Counted from the stretch's first letter, positions 8,776 through 17,747 are shown. The stretch is DNA of 64,000 bases from DASRBN01 sp035294305 (GCA_035294305.1 DATGLD010000045.1:186001-250000), one strand, 5' to 3'. The notes: generated by a model not told the origin, from the letters alone. Made by a program: numbers and translations.

Positions 8776-9231
8776 ATGGGCAAAGCAATAAGTCCTGATA
8801 AAAAAAGAGCCTCTATGATCTCTATCCTTGCTAAGGTCTTCTGCCTGTTGCTGCTCCTATCGGTTGCACTGACTGCTTGCAACGATCCATCCTCAAAACC
8901 CGATCCGCGTCTCAAATATTTCACCGTTCTGGATTCGCGCGTACTGATAGCCGATAATCAGGCGGAGATATTTGGCGACGTAGAAAATACGAGCACGATG
9001 AAATTTCCATTTGATGTAACCATGCAGGCGAACCTGATGGATAACAACGGTCAATCTGTGGGGAGTGCCACGGGTACCGCCGAGGATGTTGGACCGGGAC
9101 AGGTGCGCCAGTTCGTCCTCGTTGGCACTGTTGATGGCACGCGCTATGCCAAAATGAAAGTAACGGTGGTTTCGCTGCAAGAAAAGCGGCAAGAGCTTGG
9201 CCTGCCCACACCAACGCCGATAAACCCATAG
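8776..9231 (+). CDS. Small FxLYD-like lipoprotein 2
   Basis: The 151-aa product has a lipoprotein signal peptide (LLLLLSVALTAC) and a single beta-sandwich domain (AEIFGDVENTSTMKFPFDV, GQSVGSATGTAEDVGPGQ). It is recognisably related to the lipoprotein at 6765. ATG 8815, after AAAAAGAG, is a possible later start that gives a more typical short signal peptide. The gene sits 18 bases after the second phosphoesterase paralogue and 16 bases before the FtsX gene, so it is surely cotranscribed. The function of this family is not established. Confidence 0.7.
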   Translation: MGKAISPDKKRASMISILAKVFCLLLLLSVALTACNDPSSKPDPRLKYFTVLDSRVLIADNQAEIFGDVENTSTMKFPFDVTMQANLMDNNGQSVGSATGTAEDVGPGQVRQFVLVGTVDGTRYAKMKVTVVSLQEKRQELGLPTPTPINP

Positions 9232-9247
9232 GAAGAAAGGTGCATCC

Positions 9248-11848
9248 TTGCTGCGTTTTGCCTTATGGTCATTGCGGAGTCGCTGGCCGCGTATCCTGAC
9301 ACTTTGCCTGGGGTTGATCTGCATTTCAATCTGCACAACCCTGCTGGCCGGCCTGGCCCAGCTTTCAACACTGAGCGCCGACCAACAGTTAAACCGCGCC
9401 TGGCAATCCGCGCCTTACGACCTGCTTGTGCGCTCGCCCTCTGCGCTCAGTTCTGTTGAGCGGCAGCTGCAGATCGTTGATCCGAGCGCTCCAGAACAGA
9501 CGTATGGAGGGATTTCGCTTCAGCAAGTTGACGCCATCGCTCATATTCCCCATGTTGCTGCCGTCGCCCCTGAGGCCGTAATCGGTTGGGTAACGCTGCG
9601 CCCATATGTACTCATCACCTTCAATAGGCCAGGATTGTATCGCGTCACTACCCAGCTGATGGTGCAGGGATCGAAATCCCCGCCGATTACTCTCCAGAAT
9701 CTTTACGAAGTCCTTCCACTCGCGGCATATACAGCGATAGCAGGACGGGAAACAGCAAAGCTCACCTACATACCACTCGATGCCTCTGGCACAGCTACCG
9801 TCGCGGCTTTCTGGCCCTTGCCAACTTTGCTGGTGGGTATCGATCCAGGCGCAGAAGCCAGGCTATCGGGTCTGCAATGGCAAACTGCATCCATGAAGTC
9901 TGGTGGAACTGTCAGAGTTCCCCTGCTGATGGATACACACTCCTGGATATCCCTCAGTGCGATGGTTACGGCGGAATATGCCGCATTACCTGACCCTGGT
10001 AAAAATGGCGATAATCGCCCAGCCACAGCAAATGGCGATAATATGAAGGTTCCGTCTTCCGCCTGGGCCATGTTCGCAGAGCAGCAGTTGGATGGCAAAA
10101 GTCTGCTGAATATATTAGCTCTAGAATTGGGTGGAAAACAGCAAATACCATGCCTGGGCGCATGTGCCGGTAACAATGTTGGAGCATCCCTTGTAAGTGT
10201 CAGGCTCAATGGGCCACTGCAAGGCGGAGGTATCATACGTTATGCGCGCCCTGGCTACACAATAACGACTTTACCAGACAATGCCAATAATGCTCCGACG
10301 GTCCTCAGCGTTCTCACTATGGGTGCGGATGCTGGCGGTCTCCTTACGCGCTTGCCGCTGCTGCCGGAAGCAACGACTCCGTGGATCACATTTAATGGCA
10401 GTGGTGGCAGCTTCACGACGTTCGATAGCACAAAACTGCCTCTTATACGCGACAATGCGTCATCATGGGAAGCATCAGGAGCGGCAGGGCTTTATTTGCC
10501 GCAGCCCGGAACGGCACCACCAGGGCTATCGCCACAGCACAGCCTTATTTCCCTCCCGCCGCTGCTCTTCACGACCGTGAGCGCGGCCTGCCAGCTAACA
10601 GGATCGGAGTGTGTGAGCGCCGTTCGCGTGCGCGTTGCCGGGGTAGATTCGTTCAGCCAGCGCAGCGAGGCGATTCTGCAACAGGTTGCTGCCGATATCG
10701 AACGTCGCACAGGTCTGCATGTTGATGTGCTGAGAGGCGCATCGGGAAAGCAAATAAAGATTCAGGTTGCTCTCACTAATAAATCCATCACTACCTTCTC
10801 CGAAGTCTGGATTCAACCACATGCCGCTGTCACCATTGCAAATGGAGTGAGTGGCGCAAATATTTTGCTCCTACTCTCAGAAGTCAGTGTCGCTGCCCTG
10901 GCGCTGATAGCTGCCGCGTTGTTGTCAACCAGCAGCCGCGCAACAGAATTTGCGATCCTCATGCGCATAGGATGGTCGAGTGGCAAGATATTGATCGAAT
11001 CGTTCATCGAATCGATGGTTACGGCTTTCCTGGCAGCACTACCCGCCTGGGGATTTGCCTTGCTGTTAAACCAGTTGGGAATACCATCTATTGCGCCGGT
11101 TACAATCCTCTATGCTTTAAGCGTTGCAATACTACTTTACCTAATTGTTTCCACTTTCGCCAGCCGTGCTATCATCTCTTCGCAAGGTGGTAAGCAAGTG
11201 GTACGGGGGGCCGATCAATTGAGGGTGGGCGCGATCAATCGGGTCCTACGGGCATCCTCGTACCGAGGTAACTATGGGGCAAGTTCAAACAATCAACCCT
11301 GGTGGTTGCTCGTGTTCTATAGGCAGGCTGTCAATCGCCCGGGAAGTATAGCGCTCGTCGTGCTTTCTATTCTGGGGGCTTGCGGATTGGTGAGTCTGAT
11401 GCTGCTAGTCTACTGGGGACTGGATGGCCTGCTTTATACAACACTCTTGGGGCAGCAGGTGCAGATCACCCTTTCAGGTATCCATCTCGTGACGGCTGCT
11501 TTGACCTGCGCCAGCGCCGTTTTGACGGCCGGATTGATTATCTTGATGATGGTACGCGAGCGGAAACGCGAATTTGCTATGTTGCTGGCGATTGGCTGGC
11601 GCGGCCGCACCGTCGCGCAAGAAGTCGTGCGCGAGGGCATGCTATTAGGCTTTTCTGGCGGGTTATCAGGAGGGATTGTTGCCATGCTGATCTTTCTCCT
11701 GACTTATCATATCTGGTCGCCGTTGTTATTCATCGGGGCTGTTGTCGCTGCTGCTGCTCTTGGCATGATGCTTGGCGTATTGGGCGCGTTTTATCCTGCG
11801 CAACTGGCCGGTCGAATGTCACCCCGGCGAATTTTTATATCGGCTTGA
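9248..11848 (+). CDS. FtsX-type (MacB-like) ABC permease, ATPase not adjacent
   Basis: TTG 9248 follows GAAAGG. The 866-aa product has an N-terminal membrane helix (ILTLCLGLICISICTTLLAG), a large extracytoplasmic region of about 500 residues and two FtsX cores. Core 1 has RATEFAILMRIGWSSGKIL followed by helices; core 2, near the C-terminus, has REFAMLLAIGWRGRTVAQE and three helices. This is the duplicated FtsX layout of mechanotransmitting ABC systems that move lipoproteins or regulate surface enzymes. No ATPase gene lies beside it, so it must borrow one encoded elsewhere or act without one. It closes the seven-gene exported run, which suggests it works on the lipoproteins or phosphoesterases upstream. 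Confidence 0.8.
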   Translation: MLRFALWSLRSRWPRILTLCLGLICISICTTLLAGLAQLSTLSADQQLNRAWQSAPYDLLVRSPSALSSVERQLQIVDPSAPEQTYGGISLQQVDAIAHIPHVAAVAPEAVIGWVTLRPYVLITFNRPGLYRVTTQLMVQGSKSPPITLQNLYEVLPLAAYTAIAGRETAKLTYIPLDASGTATVAAFWPLPTLLVGIDPGAEARLSGLQWQTASMKSGGTVRVPLLMDTHSWISLSAMVTAEYAALPDPGKNGDNRPATANGDNMKVPSSAWAMFAEQQLDGKSLLNILALELGGKQQIPCLGACAGNNVGASLVSVRLNGPLQGGGIIRYARPGYTITTLPDNANNAPTVLSVLTMGADAGGLLTRLPLLPEATTPWITFNGSGGSFTTFDSTKLPLIRDNASSWEASGAAGLYLPQPGTAPPGLSPQHSLISLPPLLFTTVSAACQLTGSECVSAVRVRVAGVDSFSQRSEAILQQVAADIERRTGLHVDVLRGASGKQIKIQVALTNKSITTFSEVWIQPHAAVTIANGVSGANILLLLSEVSVAALALIAAALLSTSSRATEFAILMRIGWSSGKILIESFIESMVTAFLAALPAWGFALLLNQLGIPSIAPVTILYALSVAILLYLIVSTFASRAIISSQGGKQVVRGADQLRVGAINRVLRASSYRGNYGASSNNQPWWLLVFYRQAVNRPGSIALVVLSILGACGLVSLMLLVYWGLDGLLYTTLLGQQVQITLSGIHLVTAALTCASAVLTAGLIILMMVRERKREFAMLLAIGWRGRTVAQEVVREGMLLGFSGGLSGGIVAMLIFLLTYHIWSPLLFIGAVVAAAALGMMLGVLGAFYPAQLAGRMSPRRIFISA

Positions 11849-11890
11849 TTGTAGCAATAGCCTGTCAGTGCAATCTGACGAAAAGATACT

Positions 11891-12058
11891 CTATCGCACA
11901 TCGATGTACATTCCCCCTTTCTGATGTTCCGGTAAACGGAGCAGCGTATCAAAGTCCTCCACGTATAGAACCTGATTAACAGGCCCTGGGTTAAAGAAAT
12001 ACACCCGTTCTCTAGCGATCTCGCATCTAGTGAATAGAGATTCTTTAAGCATGAGCAT
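11891..12058 (-). CDS. Possible small protein, unknown
   Basis: A 55-aa frame lies in the gap between the FtsX and phytoene synthase genes, on the opposite strand. It starts at ATG 12058, preceded by GGAAAG at good spacing, and its text looks protein-like (VYFFNPGPVNQVLYVEDF, LLRLPEHQKGG). No family is recognised. It could be a real small gene, the tail of a decayed gene or chance. The rest of this 297-base gap shows nothing. Confidence 0.25.
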   Translation of the reverse strand: MLMLKESLFTRCEIARERVYFFNPGPVNQVLYVEDFDTLLRLPEHQKGGMYIDVR

Positions 12059-12145
12059 GAGCAAATCTTTCCACGCGTGGCCAGCAATGGAATCGGGTAT
12101 GGACCGGTACACCTGCTAGTGTAGAGAAGGAAGCGTAAATTCGAG

Positions 12146-13159
12146 ATGAGAATGGTCGAAATAGGCAAAAAGGATAGCGGAAGCATAGAACCAGCAGGGG
12201 GCCAATACCAGGCCGGTATCCTTGCGCAGCAATGGCTTGCCACTTCAAGCCGTTCCGATGAGTGGCTCCTGGCAACTCATGGACGGACATTCCATTTTGC
12301 CGCACGCTTTCTACCTCCGAAGTACCGGCAGCTGGTGGTAACTCTCTATGCTTTTTTTCGTACACTGGATGACCTGGTAGATAAACCGGTGGAGGGATGT
12401 CGTCTCGAGGATATCCGTTTAGAACTGGATGCCTGGAAGGGCTGGTTCACGGGGGGATCCCTTCTTCCTGCGCCCAGGGAACCGCTTGGAGGGAGACTTG
12501 CCTCTGTGCTGTCCGAACATCCCGTTCCTATCGCTATCTTCCTCGATTTTCTCGACGGGCTCGCAACAGACCTGGAGCCGCGGGAGATGCGCGACTTTAG
12601 TGAGCTTTACCACTACTGCTACCGCGTCGCGGGAACGGTAGGGCTGGCCATGGCCTATATCCTGGGTGTCAAATCTTCTCAAGGGCTGGCCGCCGCGCAA
12701 AGCCTGGGAATCGGGATGCAACTAACGAACATCCTACGGGATATAGGAGGTGATCTTGCTGCCGGCCGTATCTATCTACCACAGGAGGACCTGGCGCGTT
12801 TCGGCAGTTCGCGCGCGCACCTGGTTCAGCTTTACGAGGATCAGCATGGGCCCGATGACCGCTTCCGCGCCCTGATGCGTTACCAGATCGCTCGCGCTCA
12901 GTGTTACTATATTCATGGCATGCCGGGCATCTGGCTACTTCCTCGCAGCTGCCGGTTGCCCATACTCGTAGCTGGCCGGCTCTACCGCCGCATACTAAGA
13001 GCGATAGAGCGTAAGCATTACGACGTGCTCCGCTCACGTGCGGCAACCAGCTTCTCTGAAAAAGTGTGGGAGGCGGCTATCGCTTTCACGCTCGATCAGC
13101 TCTGGAGTCGTGGTGAGCACACCGGCAGCACCGAAGTGGAGGTAGTCTTTGAAGACTAA
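12146..13159 (+). CDS. crtB: Phytoene synthase (squalene/phytoene synthase family)
   Basis: Condenses two geranylgeranyl diphosphates to phytoene, the first committed step of C40 carotenoid synthesis, at the membrane surface. The 337-aa product has both prenyl-diphosphate-binding motifs: an Asp-rich stretch YAFFRTLDDLVD near residue 70, and LTNILRDIGGDLAAGRIYL near residue 195, followed by PQEDLARFG. Length fits the family. It overlaps the next gene by 11 bases and is followed by three more carotenoid genes, which favours phytoene over squalene as product. The first 35 residues are not conserved-looking, so the start could be a little later. Confidence 0.88.
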   Translation: MRMVEIGKKDSGSIEPAGGQYQAGILAQQWLATSSRSDEWLLATHGRTFHFAARFLPPKYRQLVVTLYAFFRTLDDLVDKPVEGCRLEDIRLELDAWKGWFTGGSLLPAPREPLGGRLASVLSEHPVPIAIFLDFLDGLATDLEPREMRDFSELYHYCYRVAGTVGLAMAYILGVKSSQGLAAAQSLGIGMQLTNILRDIGGDLAAGRIYLPQEDLARFGSSRAHLVQLYEDQHGPDDRFRALMRYQIARAQCYYIHGMPGIWLLPRSCRLPILVAGRLYRRILRAIERKHYDVLRSRAATSFSEKVWEAAIAFTLDQLWSRGEHTGSTEVEVVFED

Positions 13160-14312
13160 GAGCATCCTCAGTTTCCTGGGGCTGATCGTTGTCGCACAGA
13201 CTTTGCTGGGGATACGTGTAATCCTGCGTTTGCTGCGCAGTGCAGGCGGGGAGCCCATCTCGCCAGAAGAGGCGCTCCCCACAGGTGAGGAGCGTGTTTC
13301 TGTCATCGTACCAGTGCTTAACGAGTATGACAGGCTCTCATCGTGCCTGGATGGACTGATTGCCCAGGGAGCAGAAGTAAGCGAGATTGTGCTGGTGGAT
13401 GGCGGCTCGGAGGATGGTACACAACAATTGGTCGATACCTACACGGCGCGCGATCCACGCGTGCGCCTGGTGGACGCCAGCCCCATTCCTTCGAACTGGA
13501 ATGGCAAAGCCTGGGGATTGCAGGTCGGACTGCGTTCCGCCGCTCCTGGCTCGCGGTGGATCCTCACTGTGGACGCTGATGTTCGCCCTGGTGCCCTCAT
13601 GACCCGCGCGCTGCTTGGGCGAGCAAAACGAGCAGCGCTTGCGGCTTTGAGTATAGCAACACAGCAAGAGATTGGTGGCATTGGTGAGGGCCTAGTGCAT
13701 CCTTCCCTGCTAGCTACGCTGGTTTATCGCTTTGGCATACCCGGAAAGACCTTCACGCGGACAGAGGAGGTACAGGCGAATGGGCAGTGCTTCCTGTTTC
13801 GCCGGGATGCGCTGGAAGCGTGTGGTGGCTTTCTGGAGGCCCGGACCTCTGTCTGTGAAGATGTTACGATTGCGCGAACGCTGTTGGCAAGAGGCTATTC
13901 CACCGGTTTTTACGAGGCAGGTGGCCTTGTGAGTGTCAAGATGTACGCCGATTGGTGCGAGGTCTGGCGCAACTGGCCTCGCTCACTGCCAATGCGCGAC
14001 CAATACTCAAGCATAAATGCCTTGCTTGGATGGCTCGAAGTAGCGCTGGTACAGGCACTACCCCTACCGCTATTTCTCTCTCTTATGATTACACATACGC
14101 GACGCGGCGGGCTTATGGTGCTGAATGGCGTGCTAGCGGCTATGCGTATAGGAGTACTCTTTGGTACTGCCCGGGCGTACCGGCAACGGCCCTGGTCTTA
14201 CTGGCTCTCGCCGCTTTGCGACGTGCCTGTGGCTATCCAGTTGGCGAGAAGTGCATTGCGACGCCGGCACATATGGCGTGGTCGTATTCTGGTTCGTGGA
14301 GAAACTTTATGA
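13149..14312 (+). CDS. GT2 glycosyltransferase, CruG-like carotenoid glycosyltransferase
   Basis: TTG 13149 lies five bases after GGAGGT. The 387-aa protein has an N-terminal helix, a GT-A domain with VSVIVPVLNEYDR, VLVDGGSEDGT, SNWNGKAWGLQ and a DAD-type metal motif (TVDADVRP), then QANGQCFLFRRDALEACGG and CEDVTIARTL, and C-terminal hydrophobic segments. This pattern matches CruG and related carotenoid glycosyltransferases, which act next to CruF to put a sugar on the 1'-hydroxyl. Here it sits between phytoene synthase and a CruF-like gene and overlaps the latter by four bases (ATGA). The sugar donor cannot be read from the sequence. Confidence 0.8.
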   Translation: MKTKSILSFLGLIVVAQTLLGIRVILRLLRSAGGEPISPEEALPTGEERVSVIVPVLNEYDRLSSCLDGLIAQGAEVSEIVLVDGGSEDGTQQLVDTYTARDPRVRLVDASPIPSNWNGKAWGLQVGLRSAAPGSRWILTVDADVRPGALMTRALLGRAKRAALAALSIATQQEIGGIGEGLVHPSLLATLVYRFGIPGKTFTRTEEVQANGQCFLFRRDALEACGGFLEARTSVCEDVTIARTLLARGYSTGFYEAGGLVSVKMYADWCEVWRNWPRSLPMRDQYSSINALLGWLEVALVQALPLPLFLSLMITHTRRGGLMVLNGVLAAMRIGVLFGTARAYRQRPWSYWLSPLCDVPVAIQLARSALRRRHIWRGRILVRGETL

Positions 14313-15928
14313 AAACTATTAAAATCCTCTTTGTCTGTCACCTGGCGGCCCTGCTCTTTGGCCTCGGCGGTCTCCTGATCGCGCTGCCACACCCTGAACT
14401 GTGGGCGAACAGCCCTTTTGCGGTGGAAGTGTTCAATTTTGGCATCGTCTATGCCGGCTCGCTCCACATCCTCTTCGGCGCAGCGGCTGTGCTGCTCTTC
14501 GGCCTGCTCATGGTTGGCAAGCGCAAGACGCTCATTTTCTTTGTCGTTGCGACCACGATCCCGCTCAGTATGGAATTGCTGGGAACCAGTACCGGATTTC
14601 CTTTCGGACCTTATTCCTACACGAGTTTCCTCGGCTGGAAAGTAGCCGGCCTTGTTCCTTATTCCATCCCCCTGTCGTGGTTCTACATGGGGTTTACCTC
14701 GTATATCCTGGCGAATGTGATTGTTGCCGGCTTACGGCTTCGCCATCAAACAGGCTGGTCGTTGGCGCTGGGCGTCTATTTCCTGACCGTTTGGGATCTC
14801 TCTTTGGACCCGGCGATGGCCAGTCAAAGCCTGCCTGTCCACTTCTGGATATGGCACCAGGCTGGTCCCTACTTCGGTATGCCGATCAGTAACCTGGTTG
14901 GATGGTCGCTGACCGGCCTGATTTACATGGGACTCAGTCGCCTGCTGTGGCGTGCTAATCTTGATGCGCAGTCTATAGCAGTGTGGTTTCCTTTCGGTAT
15001 ATATGCCGCGAATACGGGCTTTGCTATTGCCCTGAACCTGAGCGTGGGACTCTGGATTCCTGTGCTGATAGCTATAGTACTCGGCCTGCTGCCCGCATCG
15101 CTGGCCCTGCTGCTGAAACAAACCAGGAAGATGCGGCAGGTGGCTGCAACAGATGAACCCAGGATTTCAATTGCCAGGCGCCTCTCGCTGCTAACAGTGT
15201 ACACTGGTAGCCGGATGCTTACCCGTCGCAAGGTGCAGGTGATAGTCGAGGGACTGGAATACGTACCGCGCTCTGGCCCGGTGCTGATCGTCGCGCGCCA
15301 CTTTCACCATCTTTATGATGGATGTGTTCTGCTCGAAACCGTTCCACGATGCCTGCACATTCTGGTGGCACTGGATTGGGTACAGAAGCGCTGGCTACGC
15401 AGGCTGATGGAATGGGCATGCGCAATGGTTGATTGGCCAGCGCTGCTGCGCATCGAGAGGCTTGGAGATGCCGCGAATATGATAAATCCTGTCCCTATGA
15501 CGAACAGCAGTGTATATGCGCGCGGCGAGTTCGGGCGCTACCTGCGGCGAGCGGCAAGAGACTCGGTTCGATTGCTACGCAATGGCGAGGCGCTTGTGAT
15601 TTTTCCAGAGGCATACCCCAACATTGATCCTGCACCCACACCTAAGAAGGATAAGGAGGCTTTTCTCCCTTTCCGGCCCGGCTTTGCCAGATTGGTAGAG
15701 ATGGCGGAGAGAGATGGACACACGAGGGTAGCCATCATTCCGGCAGGATTCAGCTATGTTCAAAGGGAGCGTTGGTACGTAACGCTACGTTTCGGCCCTG
15801 CGCTTTTCCGCGATGACTATCCCGACTCTGCCCATCTGGTGCAGGCCATTGAGAAACGGGTACACGGTCTCTCGAATCAAATAGCCGGTTCTGCATATTC
15901 CCATACTGAGGAGGCCATTCAACTATGA
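14309..15928 (+). CDS. CruF-like carotenoid 1',2'-hydratase fused to PlsC-like acyltransferase
   Basis: ATG 14309 overlaps the preceding stop (ATGA) and gives 539 aa; upstream in-frame codons are shadow sequence. Residues 1-270 form a multi-helix membrane domain of the CruF/DUF422 family: MELLGTSTGFPFGPYSYTS, TVWDLSLDPAMASQ, WIWHQAGPYFGMPISNLVGW. CruF adds water across the psi-end of gamma-carotene or lycopene. Residues 300-539 form a soluble acyltransferase domain: PVLIVARHFHHLYDG holds the catalytic H-x4-D motif and VIFPEAYPN a block III-like motif. CruF and acyltransferases are normally separate proteins. Combined with the glycosyltransferase upstream, the fusion suggests hydroxylation, glycosylation and acylation of one carotenoid end. 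Acyl donor and acceptor are inferred. Confidence 0.8.
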   Translation: MKTIKILFVCHLAALLFGLGGLLIALPHPELWANSPFAVEVFNFGIVYAGSLHILFGAAAVLLFGLLMVGKRKTLIFFVVATTIPLSMELLGTSTGFPFGPYSYTSFLGWKVAGLVPYSIPLSWFYMGFTSYILANVIVAGLRLRHQTGWSLALGVYFLTVWDLSLDPAMASQSLPVHFWIWHQAGPYFGMPISNLVGWSLTGLIYMGLSRLLWRANLDAQSIAVWFPFGIYAANTGFAIALNLSVGLWIPVLIAIVLGLLPASLALLLKQTRKMRQVAATDEPRISIARRLSLLTVYTGSRMLTRRKVQVIVEGLEYVPRSGPVLIVARHFHHLYDGCVLLETVPRCLHILVALDWVQKRWLRRLMEWACAMVDWPALLRIERLGDAANMINPVPMTNSSVYARGEFGRYLRRAARDSVRLLRNGEALVIFPEAYPNIDPAPTPKKDKEAFLPFRPGFARLVEMAERDGHTRVAIIPAGFSYVQRERWYVTLRFGPALFRDDYPDSAHLVQAIEKRVHGLSNQIAGSAYSHTEEAIQL

Positions 15929-17496
15929 CGCAGCTACTTTCTCATGATCGTGCCGGTTTGATGACGAGCGAGCGTTATCATGGCAAGGTAATTGTTATCG
16001 GTGGGGGTTTCGGCGGTCTTGCCACTGCCATTCGCTTACAGGCAGCCGGGTGCTCTGTTACGCTGGTGGAGGCTCGTGAAAGGGTGGGGGGACGAGCTTA
16101 CCAGCTAAAGGCGGACGGATTCACCTTTGACATGGGACCCACATTGATTACCGCGCCGTATCTGCTAGAGGAACTGTGGGCTACTGCGGGTCGAAGCCTG
16201 AGAGAAGACGTGCCTCTTATACCACTCAGTCCGTTCTATCGTATCTATTTCCGTGATGGGCGCCATTTCGATTACTGGAGAACTGCCGTCGAAGATGAGT
16301 CAGAGATCGCCCGGTTTGAGCCGCGCGACGTAGCGGGCTATCGCGCCTTTCTTGCCGATACACAACACATTTACCGCCGCGCATTCGCGGATCTGGCCAA
16401 TCAGCCTTTCCTCACGCCGGGAGCATTGCTGCGAGTTGCGCCCGAGTTGGTACGCCTGGGCGCACAGCGCAGCGTTTATGCTTTTGTCTCGCGCTACTTT
16501 CGCAATCCCTATCTCCGTATGGTTTTCTCATTCCACCCGCTTTTCATCGGGGGCAATCCTTTCCGCGCCAGCGCCATCTACAGCATCGTACCCTATCTCG
16601 AACGAGTTGGTGGGGTGCATTTCGCGATGGGAGGGATGTATACGCTTGTCGAAGCAATGGTGGACCTGTTTCGCTCGCTCGGCGGTGAAGTCCGTTGCGG
16701 TATGCCTGTCGACCAACTTATGCTCAAAGAGCATCGTGTGATGGGGGTTCGCTTAGCAGATGGGACGGTGATTGGAGCTGATTCTGTGGTCGCTAATAGC
16801 GATGTGGCTTCCACCTTTCTTACACTCTTGCCAGAGTCATACCGTCCGCGGCGCATAGCCGGCCGAATGAAACATTACCGCTACTCTATGAGTTGCTTTC
16901 TGTTGTACCTGGGGGTAAACCGGCGGTATGAACACCTGCGCCATCACACGATTTTCATGCCAGATCGCTATCAGCAGCTGATTCGCGCTATTTTTGACGG
17001 TCAAGGTATGCCGGGCGACCTGGCGCTTTACCTGCATGCCCCTACTAAGACCGATCCCTCGATGGCGCCGCCAGGCTGTGAAAGCCTCTATGTACTCGCC
17101 CCGGTGCCTAACCTGGCGCACAGCATCGACTGGACGCGTGAGGCATCCCCTTTCCGTGATAGGATCATCCACTTCCTGGAACAAGAAGCTGACCTGCAGG
17201 GGTTAGAGACAAGCATTGTGACGGAGCACACTTTCACACCGCTCGATTTTGCGTCGGACCTGCGGAGCCACCTGGGAGCAGCTTTCTCAATTGAGCCAAC
17301 GCTCTTCCAGTCTGCCTACTTTCGACCGCATAATCGTTCGAAAGACATAGGCGGATTGTATTTCGTGGGGGCGGGTACCCATCCTGGCGCCGGTATTCCG
17401 GGAGTCTTACTCTCTGCCGATATCACGAGCCGCCTGGTGATTGATGATCTGGCCAGAACAAAGCTATCTTCAAATCACCTGGCTATCTCGAATTGA
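15925..17496 (+). CDS. crtI: Phytoene desaturase-type carotenoid oxidoreductase
   Basis: The gene overlaps the preceding stop by four bases (ATGA). The 523-aa flavoprotein has an N-terminal dinucleotide-binding fold (KVIVIGGGFGGLATAIRLQA, then VEARERVGGRAY) and a C-terminal FAD-contacting signature (GLYFVGAGTHPGAGIPGVLL). Length and motifs fit CrtI, which converts phytoene to lycopene in four FAD-dependent steps; CrtO, CruA-like or diapophytoene relatives cannot be fully excluded. It is the last gene of the carotenoid run. No lycopene cyclase is present in the window, so the pathway is either acyclic or completed elsewhere. Confidence 0.88.
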   Translation: MTQLLSHDRAGLMTSERYHGKVIVIGGGFGGLATAIRLQAAGCSVTLVEARERVGGRAYQLKADGFTFDMGPTLITAPYLLEELWATAGRSLREDVPLIPLSPFYRIYFRDGRHFDYWRTAVEDESEIARFEPRDVAGYRAFLADTQHIYRRAFADLANQPFLTPGALLRVAPELVRLGAQRSVYAFVSRYFRNPYLRMVFSFHPLFIGGNPFRASAIYSIVPYLERVGGVHFAMGGMYTLVEAMVDLFRSLGGEVRCGMPVDQLMLKEHRVMGVRLADGTVIGADSVVANSDVASTFLTLLPESYRPRRIAGRMKHYRYSMSCFLLYLGVNRRYEHLRHHTIFMPDRYQQLIRAIFDGQGMPGDLALYLHAPTKTDPSMAPPGCESLYVLAPVPNLAHSIDWTREASPFRDRIIHFLEQEADLQGLETSIVTEHTFTPLDFASDLRSHLGAAFSIEPTLFQSAYFRPHNRSKDIGGLYFVGAGTHPGAGIPGVLLSADITSRLVIDDLARTKLSSNHLAISN

Positions 17497-17650
17497 CAAT
17501 TCATGGAGAAAGCCGTGGATTGCTGGGAGAGCATGGCCTCTAGCCAGTACAGTAAGATGACTTGCCCCCTTGATGGCTAGTAGCCTGGTATACGGGAGAA
17601 CATTAACAAGCTTTTGCGCCTGTCTCACTCCAGAGTTCCCATATTTGGGA
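17470..17650 (-). pseudogene. Remnant: C-terminal end of an alpha/beta-hydrolase
   Basis: On the minus strand an open frame ending at 17470 reads VLPYTRLLAIKGASHLTVL then ALPAIHGFLHELS. This is the usual last part of an alpha/beta-hydrolase, with the catalytic-type His in GASH and the final helix ending in FLH. Nothing recognisable as the rest of the gene lies upstream before 17748, where the dehydrogenase gene begins on the other strand. The tail overlaps the 3' end of crtI by 27 bases. Most likely a decayed gene or a 3' fragment left by rearrangement. Confidence 0.6.
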
Positions 17651-17747
17651 TAAAATAGAGATGAGGACAACAAACAGGGGCGAGAAATATCCAACTGGCA
17701 ATGCCAGCTATTGCTACTCGCCGGTATTTTTAGAGAAGGGGAAGCAT

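Noticed and set aside
13952..14308. N-terminal extension of the CruF-acyltransferase protein
   Set aside because: It is the out-of-frame shadow of the glycosyltransferase gene; ATG 14309 with ATGA overlap is the clear start.
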